This document shows positions 47,590 through 59,285 of a DNA stretch of 64,000 nucleotides, piece after piece. Position numbers and translations under genes: made by a program. Origin of the DNA: Norana najaformis. Taxonomy: Eukaryota > Annelida > Clitellata > Crassiclitellata > Hormogastridae. The first letter of the stretch is position 1, and every line of letters begins with the position of its first letter. The stretch lies in contig OZ029914.1 in NCBI GenBank assembly GCA_964023275.1, forward strand, positions 42,387,924-42,451,923, given 5' to 3'. Under the pieces are notes generated by a model. The model saw only the letters and a program-made list of their open reading frames with translations. It ran no database searches and was not told the DNA's origin.

Positions 47590-47865
47590 TCTGATGATTT
47601 GTGACGCCTTTCTTCATATCAGACACTCCAGTCCCGATAATCAGTTCGTATAGTACAGCAATCAAGAAGAGGGAACACCAATTAAGGAAAAGGAATCGCT
47701 AGCAGTTTTGAAAACATTGATATTCCAATGACTTTTTGATGATAAGTGATGCTTTTCTTCAAGTCAGACAGTTCACTCGCGGAAGATAATCAGTTTCGCA
47801 TGGAACAGCAGTCGAGAAGAGGGAACACCATTTCAGGAAAAGGAATCATTAGCAGTGTTGAAAAA
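47590..47865. repeat. Direct duplication of about 135 bp
   Basis: Two diverged tandem copies share TTCTTCA(T/A), CAGACA, GATAATCAGTT, CAGCA, CGAGAAGAGGGAACACCA and AAAAGGAATC in the same order. Confidence 0.7.
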
Positions 47866-48879
47866 CTGAGACAAAATAAAGACAGAAGACAAGAACGGTC
47901 AGTAGAATGAGGTGTAGGACAGTTTCGGAGAGGTCACCGATGGAAGCAAGATTGATCAGACACGCGACAGCAAAGCAGTGAACTTTAGCAAGTAGACGGG
48001 ACGCATATTCCTTCTTTGATCTGAAATCAACAGCCACTACGTCATTACTTATGAATATTTATTGACAGAACCTAGAATCCAATCACAGGCAGGACGTAAT
48101 TACTCAAGAAGATTCATATCTGAATTCGGGTATGAACTGTTTATATGTAGACGGGACACACGCAGAAAAGAGCGAGGACTTGTCGTTGGGCAACTCACCA
48201 GCACTAGAAAACCTAAAGAGTGCCGACTGTGTTAGTATGGAACTAGAATTTGTAATAGCAATCCTGTATACAGCGGAGGGAGGCTCACTGGGTGAATTCA
48301 CCGGCCGACTGTGTAAACAATATACACAAATTAGGTTCAAAGTTCAAAATTCCGACTGCAGGTGTGAAATAAAACATATCCATCAGCATATCAAACCGTA
48401 AATCATCAGAAAATCGATTGCTCTTAACTTTAAAAACAATTATAAAAAGACTTATCAGTAAATTTTAAACAACACGCTCCGTCAACTGCTTCAGGCCTTG
48501 ATATATAGAACCATAAAGTGTAGGCCTCAATCAGTTATAAATTACAATAATCACATTCATGATTAACAGTATGTCTTAATATAGAGTTAAACTTTCATTC
48601 ATATTGATCGTTCCCTCTCTCCATTCAATGTTTTATCCTATCACGTTCTTCTTTTATCACTGCCCACATTAGTCACTCGCTTTCCCTTTTGTCTCAGTTT
48701 CTTTTGTCTTTTAGTGCCAATCAACCTTGCCTCGTATATTCCTCTGTTACCCTGGCCAAGTAGGTCCTTGCCCTCGCATCCACCCAGTGTATTATTGACG
48801 CAGAAACGTTCTCGGCCAATGTGTTTTTAGGCTCCCTAGATGCCGGGCTCTTCATCAGCAATCGGTCCTCTATTTCATC
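47866..48879. other. Intergenic, no gene supported
   Basis: Open frames on both strands at 48100-48400 lack recognisable domains or splice context. Confidence 0.4.
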
Positions 48880-49300
48880 TCCCTCTTTCCTTCTCTACTT
48901 CAAGGCTTATCTAATTTTCTTTTCTCCTTCCCCTTTCTTTTTCCTTCTCTTCTTAGCTTCCTTCCTCTCTTTCTTTCTTCCTTTTATCTTTCCTGTCGTA
49001 CTTTTTTCCTTCATTTCAATATTCATTCCTTCCTAAATTCCTTTCTTCCTAATTTCCTTCCTTCACAATTTCTTTCCTTACTTCCTAATTTGCTTCTTTC
49101 TTAATCTATTTCCTTCCTTCCTAATTTCCTTCCTAATTTTGTTTCTTCCTTCCTAATTTCTTTCCTTCCTTCCTAATTTCCTTCCTTCTTTTTTCCTCCG
49201 TTTCTGCTTCTTTGATTCTTTCCTTTTTCTTTTTCTTCTCTTTCTTATAATTGTCTTTTTATCTGTCTGTCTGTCTGTCTGTCTGTCTATGTGTCTATGT
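48880..49300. repeat. TTCC-rich pyrimidine tract then TCTG array
   Basis: CTTCCTTCCTAATTT units over about 350 bases followed by (CTGT)n at 49262-49290. Confidence 0.9.
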
Positions 49301-49639
49301 CAAGAATTCCTTTAATTGCGAGACTAATACAGAGAAAAAGACAAGCGAACATAATGCAGAGAGTTAAGTTCACAGAAAGGGTCGAATAGCCCTGAATCCT
49401 CGATCGGCTGAAATAGCCCTGAACCCTCGATCAATTTCTGCCACATTCGTTGACCTAAGCGGCGCCGCCGAGATGCCAGACAAACAGCTTTCGTGCCCCA
49501 CAGGGACCTCTGCGCTGGAACGCCGCTCGTTTGCAGCGCCGGATTAAAGTCCTCAAAGTCATTGCGATGTCTGCGGTAGGATCCGAGAAAGCCCTACGAT
49601 CACGGTCAAGCAGGTTCATGTCTCGACAGTGACTCTCTG

Positions 49640-49735
49640 CTTCGATGTCTGCTTGTCTGTGTCCGTGTGGCTGTGTCTGTCTGCCTGTCTGCTGTATGTC
49701 TGTCTGTACGTCCGTATGTCTGTCTGTCTCTGATT
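49640..49735. repeat. TGTC/TCTG microsatellite
   Basis: Interrupted GTCTGTCTG units. Confidence 0.8.
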
Positions 49736-50033
49736 CATGTGCCAATAATTCACGCCACGTCAAGGGGCTCTGTATCTGTCGATCCGTCTCCACCTCCGTC
49801 TGCCTCTCTCTGCCTGTATCTCTCTCGTTATCTGAGCTTTTAACCAGATCCGTCTCTGTCTTACTGTTGTGGAGCCGCAAAAGTCACGGCTCCAGACGGT
49901 AGTGTAATGATTTTAAACAAGGCTTCCAATCATCGGCACCGTATGCACGAATTCACGCATGCGCACAGAAAGACGAACCTCAGCCCTTCATCAATTAGAA
50001 GACGCATTCTATGTAATCCAAGCTAATCCTGAA

Positions 50034-50082
50034 CTTCTATAGCGCCGATATCTAATGCACAAGGCATCAATCGAGCATTCCA
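50034..50082 (+). repeat. TATAGCGCC-family element
   Basis: CTTCTATAGCGCCGATATCT then CACAAGGCATCAATCGAGC. Confidence 0.6.
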
Positions 50083-50271
50083 AAAGCAAAGTCCACTTGA
50101 TATAAGCTCAGGTCCAGCTGTAGAGCAACAGATGCAGATAGAAATTTAGGTTTACTAAGCGTTACAAATGAATTGAGCTGAAGTCACTTCAACGATCAAC
50201 AATAGTTTAGAAAATACACAGACAATCTACAACACTAAGTGTCGGAAAGAGAATTCACAAGGAACTACGAG

Positions 50272-50392
50272 TATGTGTATGTATGTATGTATGTATGTAT
50301 GCAAGTATGTATGTATGTATGTATTTGTGTATGTATGCATTTGTGTATGTATGTATGTATGCTTGTATGTATATGTGTATGCATGCATGCAT
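50272..50392. repeat. TATG microsatellite
   Basis: GTATGTATG array, followed after a short gap by the dispersed repeat at 50417-50520. Confidence 0.95.
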
Positions 50393-50416
50393 AGGCCTAT
50401 AGATGTATGTAGCGGT

Positions 50417-50520
50417 GGTGAAGGATCTCACCCGATAAAGTCATTGAAAAATGAGAAGGGTTGAGGCCATACGTTCGTTACATAAAAGCGTGTACATTTA
50501 CATTTTCATTTACATTTACT
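50417..50520 (+). repeat. Second copy of the 6305-6390 dispersed repeat
   Basis: Shares CCGATAAAGTCATTGAAAAATGAG, cut here to its core CATTGAAAAATGAG, with GGTTGAGGCCATACG and GTGTACATTTACATTTTC. Confidence 0.55.
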
Positions 50521-50754
50521 TTTACACTTGAATCTCGCTATGCATAACAGCCGGTCACAGCGAAAGGTTGAACACTTCTTTGGTTCAATGCATCGCCAAT
50601 CTCTTGAATACAAGTTATTTATGTTAAAAATTATCATTCACTTCTATATTCTTTGACTGAATGTCCAGTACACGTTACAGTTTGGTTCATCATCACTCTG
50701 GACCCGACACTGATATTCATGCAATCAAAATTTCTAACATACCAGAATATGCAA

Positions 50755-50955
50755 TCATTATCGTCTTCGTTGTCATCATCATTGTCACCATCATCACCTT
50801 TATCGTCGTCGTTGTCCTCCTCCTCATCATTATTATCATTACATCATCGTCATCGTCATTATCATCCTCATCATCCTCATCATTACATCATCGTCGTCCT
50901 CTTCCTCCTCCTACTCCTCCTCCTCCTCATCATCATCATCATCACCATTGTCATC
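50755..50955. repeat. ATC/CTC trinucleotide tract
   Basis: CATCATC, CGTCGT and CTCCTC units. Confidence 0.9.
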
Positions 50956-51169
50956 TTCGTCAATCGTTCTAGTCATCGACATCATTTCTATAATAATGAT
51001 ATAACAGCAGCAAATGCATGATAATCATCCCACGATCTGGAAGCAATTCCTCATAACATCACTAACTGTTAAAGGGTTGCCAAACATGCAGGCCCTATCC
51101 GAGGGCTGACCAGCCAGGAGTGTCATCCGGCATCAGACCTTCAAATTCCCTGTCTTTACTTCTATATGG

Positions 51170-51215
51170 GTTTTTCAAAACTGACCAATCGCCAGCTATA
51201 AAAACAGGGCCCCTG
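51170..51215 (+). promoter_or_regulatory. Possible core promoter (CCAAT and TATA)
   Basis: GACCAATCG followed by GCTATAAAAACAGGGC. The two boxes are closer than usual and no transcript can be assigned; it could be part of a repeat. Confidence 0.2.
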
Positions 51216-51559
51216 CCTTTACCAGCGAGCAATCCTTCCTACCAGTGTAGTTTTATTTGTCGCGATTTTTATCGCGGGGCTTCCAAGCAGATCCGAATAG
51301 ACCTATTCAATGCATATGAAATACGTCTGCGCCAAACATGCAGGCGGTGAGGTCAGGCTGCTCCGAACGACACTTGAACGAAGGGATCAATACATCGCCG
51401 TTTAATGCACGCGATTTCAAGCAAACTCCCAGCCATTTAGCACCAGTGCATATCGACTGCAAGCATACAGAGGAGTACAAGCAGACAGGCACGCACATGC
51501 GAGACTCGGGCACAAATGCATCTGCATACATTGGCAGACTAATACAGAGAAAATGACAA

Positions 51560-51690
51560 GCGAACAGACAAACACACAGACATGCAGGCCGACAGACAGA
51601 AGGATAGACGGACAGGCAAACAGATCGACAGATATGCAAGTAAACATGAGGACAGACATACAGGCAGACGGACAGACAGACGGGTTTAAG
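51560..51690. repeat. CAGA-rich tract
   Basis: ACAGACAGACGGAC-like units. Confidence 0.8.
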
Positions 51691-52429
51691 CTGACGTGCA
51701 ACCATAGTCTTATGTCAACACAGCTGTTGGTCAGACAGCCTGACCTAAATAGGCGTCCGTCTGATCGAGTCTTTGTGTTGCGTACGGGGTGTACGTTGAG
51801 CGGCGCTCATTACTCGGCTAACCGGACAACCACACCGGATACAATGATGCCGCTGAATGAAACACAAGGGACGTTTCCACTAGTTCAGTTCAATTAGGAT
51901 ATGATTGGATGCAGAAGTGTGAAACCAAAACAAAGTGGTGCCTGCCTCATTTAAATTGTAATTAAATGTGCCCGTAGTTCAAGGGTCATCCAGAACAGCT
52001 AACAGGGTTAAACTATCATAAACTTTAAACTCCCTGCAGTCTATCCATGTCAAGGTTGTGTTAAACAATGACTAGCTTTAAGATTCGGCAAACGGAATAG
52101 CTAGTGTCAGTTCCAACATCGCGCAGCAGTTTAGGAAGCGAAATCTTACAACACTCGATGCAGTTTATCAATTGGATTTAATGCAAATAACGCAAGCCAT
52201 ACTAGACGACACAAGCCATGCAAATACGTAACATCATCTCATCCAACCAAGCTACCGCAAATATATATTAGTATATAGTTACATAGCTTCATGCACATAT
52301 ATGTGTATATATATGAACTTACATAGGCTATAGACTGATGCATAGGGTAATGCATACATATGCATGAACCATTGAACCTGTATATACATATATATATATA
52401 TATATATCATTCTATAGCCCAGAGGCTCA
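51691..52429. other. Intergenic, no gene seen
   Basis: AT-rich, ending in TATATA tracts (52290-52410). Confidence 0.45.
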
Positions 52430-52430
52430 T

Positions 52431-52716
52431 GCTTCCTCACGTGCACAATAAACCACGCACATGCCTTGTGCCACGCGTACCATCGTCCACACGTCCCTTC
52501 TTATTCTTCCTTCATATATATGTATATACATAATTACTAATTTATATATATATATACATTCATAGTTTTATAATTACAATAAACCACACACATGCCTATG
52601 TATATATATGTATGTGTGTGTGTTTGTGTGTGTGAAGGAAGAATAAGAAGGGACATGTGGACGCTGGTACGCACGGCATAAGGCATGTGCGTTGTTTATT
52701 GTGCACGTGAGGAAGC
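52431..52716. mobile_element. Fold-back element with 83-bp inverted arms
   Basis: Arm 52431-52513 is the reverse complement of 52634-52716 with only a few mismatches (GCTTCCTCACGTGCACAATA at the outer end, CCCTTCTTATTCTTCCTTC at the inner end). The loop is 120 bp of TATATA/TGTG sequence with a further partial copy of the arm (ACAATAAACCACACACATGCC, 52578 on). Confidence 0.85.
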
Positions 52717-53254
52717 AGTGAAGCTCTCAGCGAGCGACATAAAGATGTCACGTGCATCGAGAATATAAGAAGCGCAGTTCCGCTAATGCAGATCGTCGTC
52801 ACGTGTTTGCACGCGCGCATGCGTGAATGTGCCATGCAGGGACAGATTACAGAGGTGGGAGCCATGCAAGGAGACAGAGCGATATCCCTTCTCCTCATAT
52901 ATAACTTTAATTGAATCGAACAAATCCTGTGGATGGATATATGGCGGAAAGTGATGGATTCGATTTCTTTATAAAGCTCGTTGCATGCGGTGCTCGGATT
53001 TGTGTTCTTTTACGAGCCAATTCTGCGTTTACCTAGACTTATGATAGTCTTATGTTTGTGCATATATGTATATATATAGACTTTTATTGTGACGTATTCT
53101 TTTGTACGTAGGATATCATGAGTATATTATGCACATATATATATAAGTTAGTAATTATAGAAAATGGCTTAATGGTTGACGTCATCTTGTGACGCCAAGT
53201 GTGAGGGTTTGGGCCTCCATGCAGCGGGCATGTTCACTGTGCATTTATGGCAAT

Positions 53255-53400
53255 GATGTTTACCTACTGGTGAAGTTTACCTAGTGATAAAGTTAACCAT
53301 TTCATGAAGTTTACCTACTGGTGAAGTTAGTCTATATATTGTCATGATGAAGTGCAGATTTTAGTGATACGCAAGTTCTTCTAACCTACTGATGAATTTT
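53255..53400. repeat. Short direct repeats TTTACCTACTGGTGAAG
   Basis: Three to four imperfect copies of TACCTACTGGTGAAGTT with varying spacing. Confidence 0.7.
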
Positions 53401-53414
53401 GGTAAGGTGAAAAT

Positions 53415-53466
53415 TTTCCTGATATGTGTGTATGTATATGTGTGCGTATGTGCGTGTGTGTGTGTG
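53415..53466. repeat. TGTG microsatellite
   Basis: GTGTGTATGTATATGTGTGC type. Confidence 0.85.
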
Positions 53467-53539
53467 GGAAGGAAGAATAACAAAGGACTTCGATTGGACT
53501 TCTTCAAAGAAAAACAGCCTTGGCTGTGGTCCTACTTCA

Positions 53540-53640
53540 AGCAGCGATCAATTGATGCCTTGTTCACTATGCTAGCGGCGCTATAGAAGTGATTAAATTC
53601 GATTAGATTAAACTGGATTGGATCGAACTAGATCAAGTCA
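53540..53640 (-). repeat. Inverted TATAGCGCC-family element with GATTA tail
   Basis: GCGATCAATTGATGCCTTGT and GGCGCTATAGAAGTGATT, then ATTAGATTAAACTGGATTGG repeats. Confidence 0.6.
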
Positions 53641-54335
53641 GATTCGATGCATAAATTTTCGATGTCGATATGTTACCCCACACGTTCTAGAGAACACAAA
53701 TTTACATTTGGAGCCCGGTATTACTAAAGTGAAGCAGGCGTAAAGGTATATCGATAACGACTTTACCTGCGTAGGCAAGGGCATTCGTAGCCCGGGCTTA
53801 TCTATAATAACATGGTGTTTAATGGAGAATTTGGTCACTTTGGTATAGCACAGTGATGACCTTTTGTACATGATGTGCCGCAAAATTTCCTGCTTATACT
53901 GACTGCGTGTCACTATACATACACGAGGCTTTGTGGCCTGTTCTGATATAAAAAAGGCGCTTGTTCAAGCTACCAATTTAAACAACGGCGTCATGCAGTA
54001 CTTTTCATAAATTCAAGTAAAGTAAAAATAATTCACACTGTAATTGTAATTTAAATAGTCAGTGTTAGCTTTAGAGCGCTATTTTGCATCTAAATTACAA
54101 TTAAAACTAATTCTTTTTTTGGAAATTCCCAAGGTCCTCCGTGCACTCCTCGTAAGCCTGGCGTGCCACAAATGGCACACGTGCCGCACGTTGTCCACCA
54201 CTGGTCTATAGCACGTGTGGTAGAGGCGTCTTCATCAATGGTTGTTCGTTCGACGAAAGATTGTAGCACCACGTAAATATTTTCATTCAGAAATATCATC
54301 AACAGGTACCAGAGTAGAAATTTTTGTTAGATAAC
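53641..54335. other. Intergenic, no gene seen
   Basis: No coding, RNA or repeat signal beyond short AT-rich words. Confidence 0.45.
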
Positions 54336-54339
54336 CTGG

Positions 54340-54430
54340 AGGAGAGACCTGTGGGGGAGGAGAGACCTGTGGGGAGGAGAGACCTGTGGGGGAGGAGAGA
54401 CCTGTGGGGGAGGAGAGACCTGTGGGGAGG
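54340..54430. repeat. 17-18-bp minisatellite, five copies
   Basis: Unit GGAGGAGAGACCTGTGGG; one copy is a base shorter. Confidence 0.93.
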
Positions 54431-54599
54431 ATCCGACTGCATGTGGAAGATGCATCCTCTGACTATTGTGTTTGTGGTATATAGGCTGTTTTCGAAACTC
54501 TTCTCTTTCCTTGAAAACCACACTCAGCTCATGCATGAGCGGGCCTCTACAAAATGCTTATCTATACGATTTTCCTCTTCAAAATCACAATAATTAACA

Positions 54600-54657
54600 T
54601 ATATATGTATGTGCGTGTATGTGTGTATGTGTGTATGTATGCAAGTATGTATGTATG

Positions 54658-54690
<33 letters not shown>
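54600..54690. repeat. TATG microsatellite
   Basis: GTATGTATG array, about 20 units. Confidence 0.95.
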
Positions 54691-54934
54691 GCACGCAAAG
54701 ACCCATTTAAGATTTTAAAGAAATTGGCGTAAGCTATACTTCTGTGAAATGCAAGAACGGATTACTTATACAGTCATGGACTTAGGTTTGAAAAACATTT
54801 TTGTACTACTGTATGTTTAAATGTTGTATGGAAAACAAATTGAGATTACTAATCGGCCTACATGTGATAGGCCCATTTAAAGGCAAATGCTAAAGGCCTA
54901 AATGGCCGATAGTCTGCATGCATATCAATGTCTT

Positions 54935-55365
54935 CATTTCGTCAACGGACATAAAACACCTTGATACATATGCATAGCAGATTTTGAGTCGATAGCCAGA
55001 TAAATCCTCTTTTGTATTACAATGCATATAGCAACCCTACTCATTTCTCTACCCTTCGTTAGTCATTCAACCCTCTCTATCTCTATATGAAAATGACGAT
55101 TACAGTGGCGAATACGACGACGGTAACCACACAATAACAATAACAATGGCGATTACAGTGGCGATTATAACGACGGTAACAAAAACGATAACAATGGCGA
55201 CTATGACCACGGTAACAAAAACAATAACAATGGCGATTACGGGGTTATGTTCCCATGTAGAGATTAACCAACCCTCCAGTTGTATATCCTATACCTCCTT
55301 GAACAAAAACAATAATAATGGTGATTACGACGACGGTAACAAAAACAATACCATAGACGTATTTT
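54935..55365 (+). repeat. Dispersed repeat with AACAATGGCGATTAC units, copy 1
   Basis: Left part (CATAAAACACCTTGATACAT, GAGTCGATAGCCAGATAAAT, CTCTACCCTTCGTTAG) matches copy 2 at 58285-58880. The right part is four to five degenerate units of GGCGATTACAGTGGCGATTA and GACGGTAACAAAAACAATAA. Confidence 0.7.
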
Positions 55366-55589
55366 TCGTGGGTACGGGTACCCACCTTTCAGATTTATGG
55401 ATACTAAATCCCCACCTTTGCATACCGGACACCCAAAAAAAGTTCACAGTATGAGTAAACATTGTCCATTAAGTTTAGTATGAGCTTGGCAGCCACCGAT
55501 CGTTTTTCCTACTATTAGTCGAACAATAGTCACTTTGCGGAAGGGAAGCAAATTGGAACCCCACTTTCTAGACCAAAGTTACGCTTCCG

Positions 55590-55695
55590 TTCACACCCAC
55601 ACACACACATACACACACATACACACACAAACACACACATACACACACATACACACACAAACACACACACACACACAAGCACACATATAAGCACA
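55590..55695. repeat. CA microsatellite
   Basis: ACACACATACACACAAACAC. Followed by ACAGCGCCTTGTAGGG (55699) and, further on, TTATATAGCGCCG (55788). Confidence 0.95.
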
Positions 55696-55785
55696 TACAC
55701 AGCGCCTTGTAGGGTCTCAAAAAGGCACCATGAGAACACACGCGGCCATTTATACAGAAGATATCTAATATAATAATAAGACAAT

Positions 55786-55835
55786 TTATATAGCGCCGTA
55801 ACACAACCGAGGTCGAAAAAATATAGGTGCGTCTC
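55786..55835 (+). repeat. TATAGCGCC-like element
   Basis: TTTATATAGCGCCGTAACAC with AACCGAGGTCGAAAAAAT, like the 42570 copy. Confidence 0.5.
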
Positions 55836-56044
55836 AGGTTATAAAAAGAGATAGTAACTTGAGCGAGCTTAATGAGCTGAGTTAGACTATGCTATACAAA
55901 GTACGAATTGTAATATGAAATGTAGGCCCATAAATTAATAGAATGCAAGCAGTTTTAAATAACGGAGGCTTTCTATGCAGCCTCCAGCCTAAAGCTAATT
56001 CACGCATGGTCTCTCAGAATTAAGTTTGTTCTTTATCTTTAGCG

Positions 56045-56350
56045 CATTTGTTGGAGGGTGTGACAGTCTATAATGGATAGCGTGTTGAACTCTCAACCCT
56101 GATTTCGGGATTTAAGTCTTTGCCACACATACATACATACATAGATACATACATACATACATACATACATACATACTTAGGCCTATGCATACATGCATGC
56201 ATACCTACACACATACACAGATACATACATATATATACATTCATGCATGCATGCATACATACATACATACATATATATACACATACATACATACATACAT
56301 ATACACATACATACATACATATACACATACATACATACATACATACATGT
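56045..56350 (+). mobile_element. tRNA-like head with TACA microsatellite tail
   Basis: GTCTATAATGGATAGCGTG (box-A-like) and CGGGATTTAAGTCTTTGCC (box-B-like) at 56068-56122, then directly (ACAT)n from 56126. This looks like a very short tRNA-derived SINE with its tail. Confidence 0.5.
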
Positions 56351-56534
56351 ATACACCTCTGCAAAATCCTGTCGTTATATATAAACATGTGTTTGTGTGA
56401 ATGTGTGTCGGTATACATATATGAATGTATATATATATATATATATACATGTATGTATAATAGATGCTGTAGATCCAGGGTCTGATCCAGGGTCGCCGCC
56501 GTAAGAGGTCATTAACCATATGCAAATGAGGAGG

Positions 56535-56585
56535 AAACGACAGCTGCTGATGCTGCTGCTGCTGCTGCTGGTGCTGGTGCTGCGG
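56535..56585. repeat. CTG trinucleotide repeat
   Basis: GCTGCTGATGCTGCTGCTG with GTGCTG at the end. Confidence 0.9.
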
Positions 56586-56694
56586 AGGCTGCAGAGAGCA
56601 ATGGAACTCGAATAGAATGAGTTATTGCGATGTCGTGGCGGCAATTGGCGCCGATGGACGGGGGTCACATCGCATAGGCTCCGCGGCAGCACGA

Positions 56695-57135
56695 GAAGGA
56701 TGGGGAGGAGGAGGACGACGAGGAAGAGGAGGAGAAGGAGGAAGAGGGGAAGAAGGATAAGGAGGAAGAGGAGGAAGAGGAGGAGGAGGAGGAGCAGGAG
56801 GAGCAGGAAGTGGAAGTGAAGGACGAGGAGGAAGAAAAACAGAAGGACGATGACGAAGAGGAAGAAGAGGAGGAGGAGGAAAAGGAGAAGGAGGAGGAGA
56901 AAGAGGAAGAGGAAATGGAGGACGAGGAGGGAGAGAAGAAGAAGGACGATGGTAAAGAGGGAGAGCAGGAGGAGGAGGAGGAAGAGCAGAAGGAGAAGGA
57001 GGAAGAGGAGGAAGAGGAGAAGGAGAAGGAGGAAGAGGAGGAAAAGGAAGAGGAGAAGGAGAAGTGCAGGAATTGGGAAATGCAAGAGAAAAGAGTGAGG
57101 GGAGACTATAAGAGGAAAGGGATGGAGAGAGAAAT
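56695..57135. repeat. GGA/GAA polypurine tract
   Basis: More than 400 bases of nearly pure purine on the plus strand. The very long minus-strand open frames here are consequences of this composition and have no domain. Confidence 0.95.
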
Positions 57136-57239
57136 CTACATGTGAGAAGAAGGAAATATAAGGAGACAGAAATGGAGGAATGGAGAAGGGAGGGCAAATG
57201 GAAGAGAAACAATGAAACTGATGTACAGAGAGAGAGCCA

Positions 57240-57361
57240 CAGAAAGGGACGAAGGGAAAGAGAGAGAGAGAGAGAGAAACTGGGAGAGGAGAGAAAGATA
57301 TATATATATATATACATATATACATATATATGTATATATATAGAGAGAGAGAGAAAGAGAT

Positions 57362-57432
<71 letters not shown>

Positions 57433-57475
57433 CACACACACAGACAGATAGATAGATAGATAGATAGATGAGTAC
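57240..57475. repeat. Compound GA / TATA / GATA / CAGA microsatellite
   Basis: (GA)n, then (TA)n, (GA)n, (GATA)n, (CAGA)n, (CA)n and (GATA)n in succession. Confidence 0.95.
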
Positions 57476-57479
57476 GAAG

Positions 57480-58284
57480 TGGAGGAAGAGAAGGTGAGAG
57501 AGGAAAATGGGAGAAATAAAGGAAATGTAGGAAAAAATGGAGGGAGGGAGAGAGGGATGGAATGCAGAAATGAAGAGGGAGGCAGACGGAGACAAAAGGG
57601 TACAAGGAGCGTGAGGCAGGGGCGGAAGGGAGGGATAAGGACAGAAGGAGGGAGAAACGAAGAGGCAGAGACAAGAAGAGACACATGGGTGACAGGGAGG
57701 AGGGAAGAGATAGGGAGCGGAGGGTTAGCTATACAGACGGATGGATTAATGGACGAATCTTGTCCAAATCCCACCGGCTGCGATGTATGGAAATGAGGGT
57801 CGTATTTTGTGCCGAGAGAGAGAGAGGCAGAGACAGCGACAGACAGACCGACAGACAGACATAAACATATAAACAGAGAGACACAGATCAAGAGTCAGAT
57901 AGACATGCAAAGACACAGAAAGAGATGGGTAGAGCGAGAGGACATCTTGGCTGTAGAAGACGACCGCCAATTTACCTAAACAGATAAAGATTTGAATGAA
58001 GAGAACAAGAAGATCACAATTACAACAGTCCCACTGGGAGGAGAGCGAGATACGACCTCGTCTCTTTATCAAAGGAAAGACAACGGGTTTTAAATGCGCG
58101 GCCACAGGCAGATATTTCGTTCCACAGACCATTTAGCACATAGGGCGTTAATTACTGACAACGAGGCTTACGAAATGGGCGCATAAATGTGAAACTTAGA
58201 TAACTTAAATTCGTCGAACTGACTCTAAGAGCATTTGGACAAAATTCCAGCACCAAACAACCTTCGATGCATTCATATCGTCCA
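57480..58284. other. Purine-rich then unique intergenic sequence
   Basis: GGAGGGAGA-rich to about 57930, with unremarkable sequence after that. No gene seen. Confidence 0.5.
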
Positions 58285-58880
58285 AGAACATAAAGCACTT
58301 TGTTACATATGCATTACAGGCTTTGAATCGATAGCCATATAAATACATATTTATATTATATTTTATTCTACTTTACATTACAATGCATAGCTGCCCTTTT
58401 AATTGATTGATTGAAGTTACAACCAACAATGTAGGCAGTTACAACAGTTTCACCCAAAATTACAACTGCTGGCATCAAAGAGGCAATCCAGAAGGGGCAA
58501 ATGTCCCGCTGTAGTATGGAGTACCCTCTCACATAATTGATATACAGGGGGCTAATACAACACGGCATATAAGCTTATAATTGGTTCAAAGTCAAGTATA
58601 ATTTTGTACAAAATAAACCCGAAGAGTGCAGTGCGAAGTGAAACAGTGATAAACCATGTGAACAATTTAAATCTGTGAGAACAATAAGTGGCGTGTAAGT
58701 AAGTGATCAAATCATAATTTTTTATTATACTGTATAGCTGCTGCCACTCCTTTCTCTCTACCCTTCATCCGTCTTTAAACCCTCTCTATCTTTCTATAAC
58801 AATGACGATTACAGTGGCTATTACGACAACGGTAACAAAAACAATAATGATTACAGCAACAATAGCCGTAACAGTAACCA
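58285..58880 (+). repeat. Dispersed repeat, copy 2, interrupted
   Basis: Homologous to 54935-55110 in two parts (58285-58390 and 58736-58870), with about 340 unrelated bases between. Confidence 0.65.
58395..58735. mobile_element. Insertion in dispersed repeat, bounded by ATAGCTGC
   Basis: The word ATAGCTGC stands at 58387-58394 and again at 58736-58743, as expected for an 8-bp target-site duplication. The interrupted repeat resumes after the second copy. The insert has no long frame and no clear inverted ends. Confidence 0.5.
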
Positions 58881-58974
58881 TAGGTGTAATATTCGGGATA
58901 ACTGTGGTACCTGTATCCAAACTTTTGGACTGAGGTACCTCCCTCCCTCCCTCTTTATCTCTGGCTCTGCCTCT

Positions 58975-59092
58975 GCCCCGTCTGTGTGTCTGTCTTTGTG
59001 TCTGTCTATGTCTATGTGTCTGTCTGTGTGTCTGTGTGTCTGTGTGTGTGTGTCTGTCTGTCTTGTCTGTCTGTCTGTCTGTCTGTCTCACA
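58975..59092. repeat. TGTC/TGTG microsatellite
   Basis: GTGTCTGTCTTTGTGTCTG array. Confidence 0.93.
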
Positions 59093-59214
59093 TCGCCCCA
59101 TCTCTCATGAACGAAACGTGCATCTGATGCAAATATCGTCCATCGAGTTAATTCAAACGTCCGCTGTCGAAAAACACAACTTTCAAAACAGTGCATAGAT
59201 ATATCTTCAGAATA

Positions 59215-59285
59215 TATTTCTAGCAAAGCAGGGTAAGAACCGAACCCTTGCGACCTCGTGGATTTAAGACAGGCCAGCCAGACAT
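59215..59285 (-). mobile_element. Possible tRNA-like segment
   Basis: Minus strand GGCTGGCCTGTCTTAAATCC ... AAGGGTTCGGTTCTTACCC resembles box A and a T-arm. Low certainty. Confidence 0.25.

Noticed and set aside
56375..57686. Open frames of 250-406 codons on the minus strand
   Set aside because: They run through polypyrimidine and (TATC)n sequence, overlap each other in several frames and consist of S/L/P/Y repeats. This is composition, not coding.
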